Shown here: positions 63,236 through 64,000 of the stretch, piece after piece | Numbering within the stretch: position 1 is the stretch's first letter | Layout: the number at the start of each line of letters is the position of its first letter | Source of the DNA: Megaustenia siamemsis | Lineage: Eukaryota > Mollusca > Gastropoda > Stylommatophora > Ariophantidae | Reading direction: 5' to 3' | Assembly: GCA_032433765.1 (NCBI GenBank) | Contig: JAVIAB010000047.1 | Span: 14,497,107 to 14,561,106, forward strand | Length of the DNA: 64,000 bases | The notes under the pieces: generated by a model | Seen by the model: the letters and a program-made list of their open reading frames with translations, nothing else | Databases searched by the model: none | Told to the model about the DNA's origin: nothing | Position numbers and translations under genes: made by a program

Positions 63236-64000
63236 ATATATACATGCATACACACACACACATATATACGACTACACCCATATGTGTGAAAACACACACA
63301 CATGTGAAAATGTGTGCATACTTCATACATACCCAGAAATGTCCACACCTAGGTTCACGTGTATATACAAAGCAGAAAGAATAGACCAGAAGAATGACAG
63401 GTACTCGAAAGGAGCAAAGAGTGAGATGCCTCAGAGTGGGGTTCACTAAGAACATGTAAAAGGTAAGGTACCGTTTAGTGGAGGTGGAAAGGATAACGCC
63501 TTGTACAAAAGTAAGCAGCCCAGACAAAAGAGATAAGGAGACCACCGAAGTATCACCGTGTGGTCTGGTTGTGGAGAGCTGTGAATAGCATAGCGTGTGC
63601 ATATAGTAATGTGCTCATACATGGGCAGAAGAGTAGAATATGCAATAGGGAAGTAGCAGCCACAGGGAAACTATGTGTTCGAGTGTGATACATTTATGCC
63701 TCGTGGGGTCAGCGAACCCAATTGGACTATAATGCTATTCAATAAGGCGAACTGGTTACGATCGCCGGAGTAGCAAAGGATAATTCCAGTGATAAGATCC
63801 GATCCTATTCATTCCATTCCATTCGTTGATGCTATCTTCTGTTTAGCTGTCTAGCCTTCCATCTTGCTCGTTCACAGTTTCTTGCAGAATGGTTGTTGTC
63901 AGGCCAGAGGAAAGAGATACGTGACTATATATAAACCATTTCATCTTAAATTTTTTTTCACAATACTCAAAAGATTACCTTGTACTCCAATAGTTTGTGG
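63236..64000. other. Microsatellite and unassigned sequence to window end
   Basis: 63236-63310 is a CA/TA microsatellite. 63310-64000 has more balanced composition and may be part of another mobile element (for example a leader), but no protein motif or terminal repeat was recognised. Confidence 0.45.

Overview
This window is non-coding-rich animal nuclear DNA. It has spliced exons with GT/AG borders, kilobase introns, tRNA-derived SINEs, RTE-like and RNase H-bearing LINEs, hAT DNA transposons, a decayed Polinton polymerase and very many micro- and minisatellites. The composition is AT-rich. The repeat mix fits a lophotrochozoan such as a mollusc, but that is inference; the sequence shows only that it is metazoan.

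One host gene dominates: the 3' half of a large cadherin on the + strand, twelve recognised exons between 8613 and 48074. The exons join in phase, with one exception between exons 5 and 6 that implies a small exon I could not find. They encode the end of one extracellular cadherin (EC) repeat, a divergent EC repeat carrying the DINDNPPEF linker, a last EC repeat, a membrane-adjacent alpha/beta segment resembling that of cadherin-23/protocadherin-15-type proteins, one transmembrane helix, and a cytoplasmic tail of about 320 residues with a KVRF motif and a C-terminal TAL. The gene starts upstream of the window or in exons not recognised in 1-8612.

The introns and flanks are a repeat graveyard. 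1-8600: RTE fragments, Polinton polymerase remnant, a Bcl-2-like fragment, a 41-bp minisatellite. Introns 1-5: RTE-E, RTE-F, RTE-B, two SINE families and several satellites. Intron 6: a complete-length but dead hAT element (24753-27638). Intron 9: a 6.7-kb segment (34542-41240) bounded by hAT-like ends and a perfect 8-bp duplication; it contains a second Bcl-2-like fragment, a SINE and a decayed RNase H LINE. 48.7-64 kb: downstream RTE copies, a huge (TATC)n array, and an intact 4.06-kb LINE (54868-58927) with a 1277-residue endonuclease-RT-RNase H ORF and a perfect 12-bp target duplication.

The most interesting signal is at the exact 5' end of that intact LINE. Its first 73 nt can form the nested double-pseudoknot layout of an HDV-like self-cleaving ribozyme, which fits an Ingi-type element. 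Other points of note are RTE 3' tails that end in microsatellites and appear to have seeded long arrays, a short element sharing the RTE-B 3' tail (a LINE/SINE pair), and two SINE families with different tRNA heads but one common central block.
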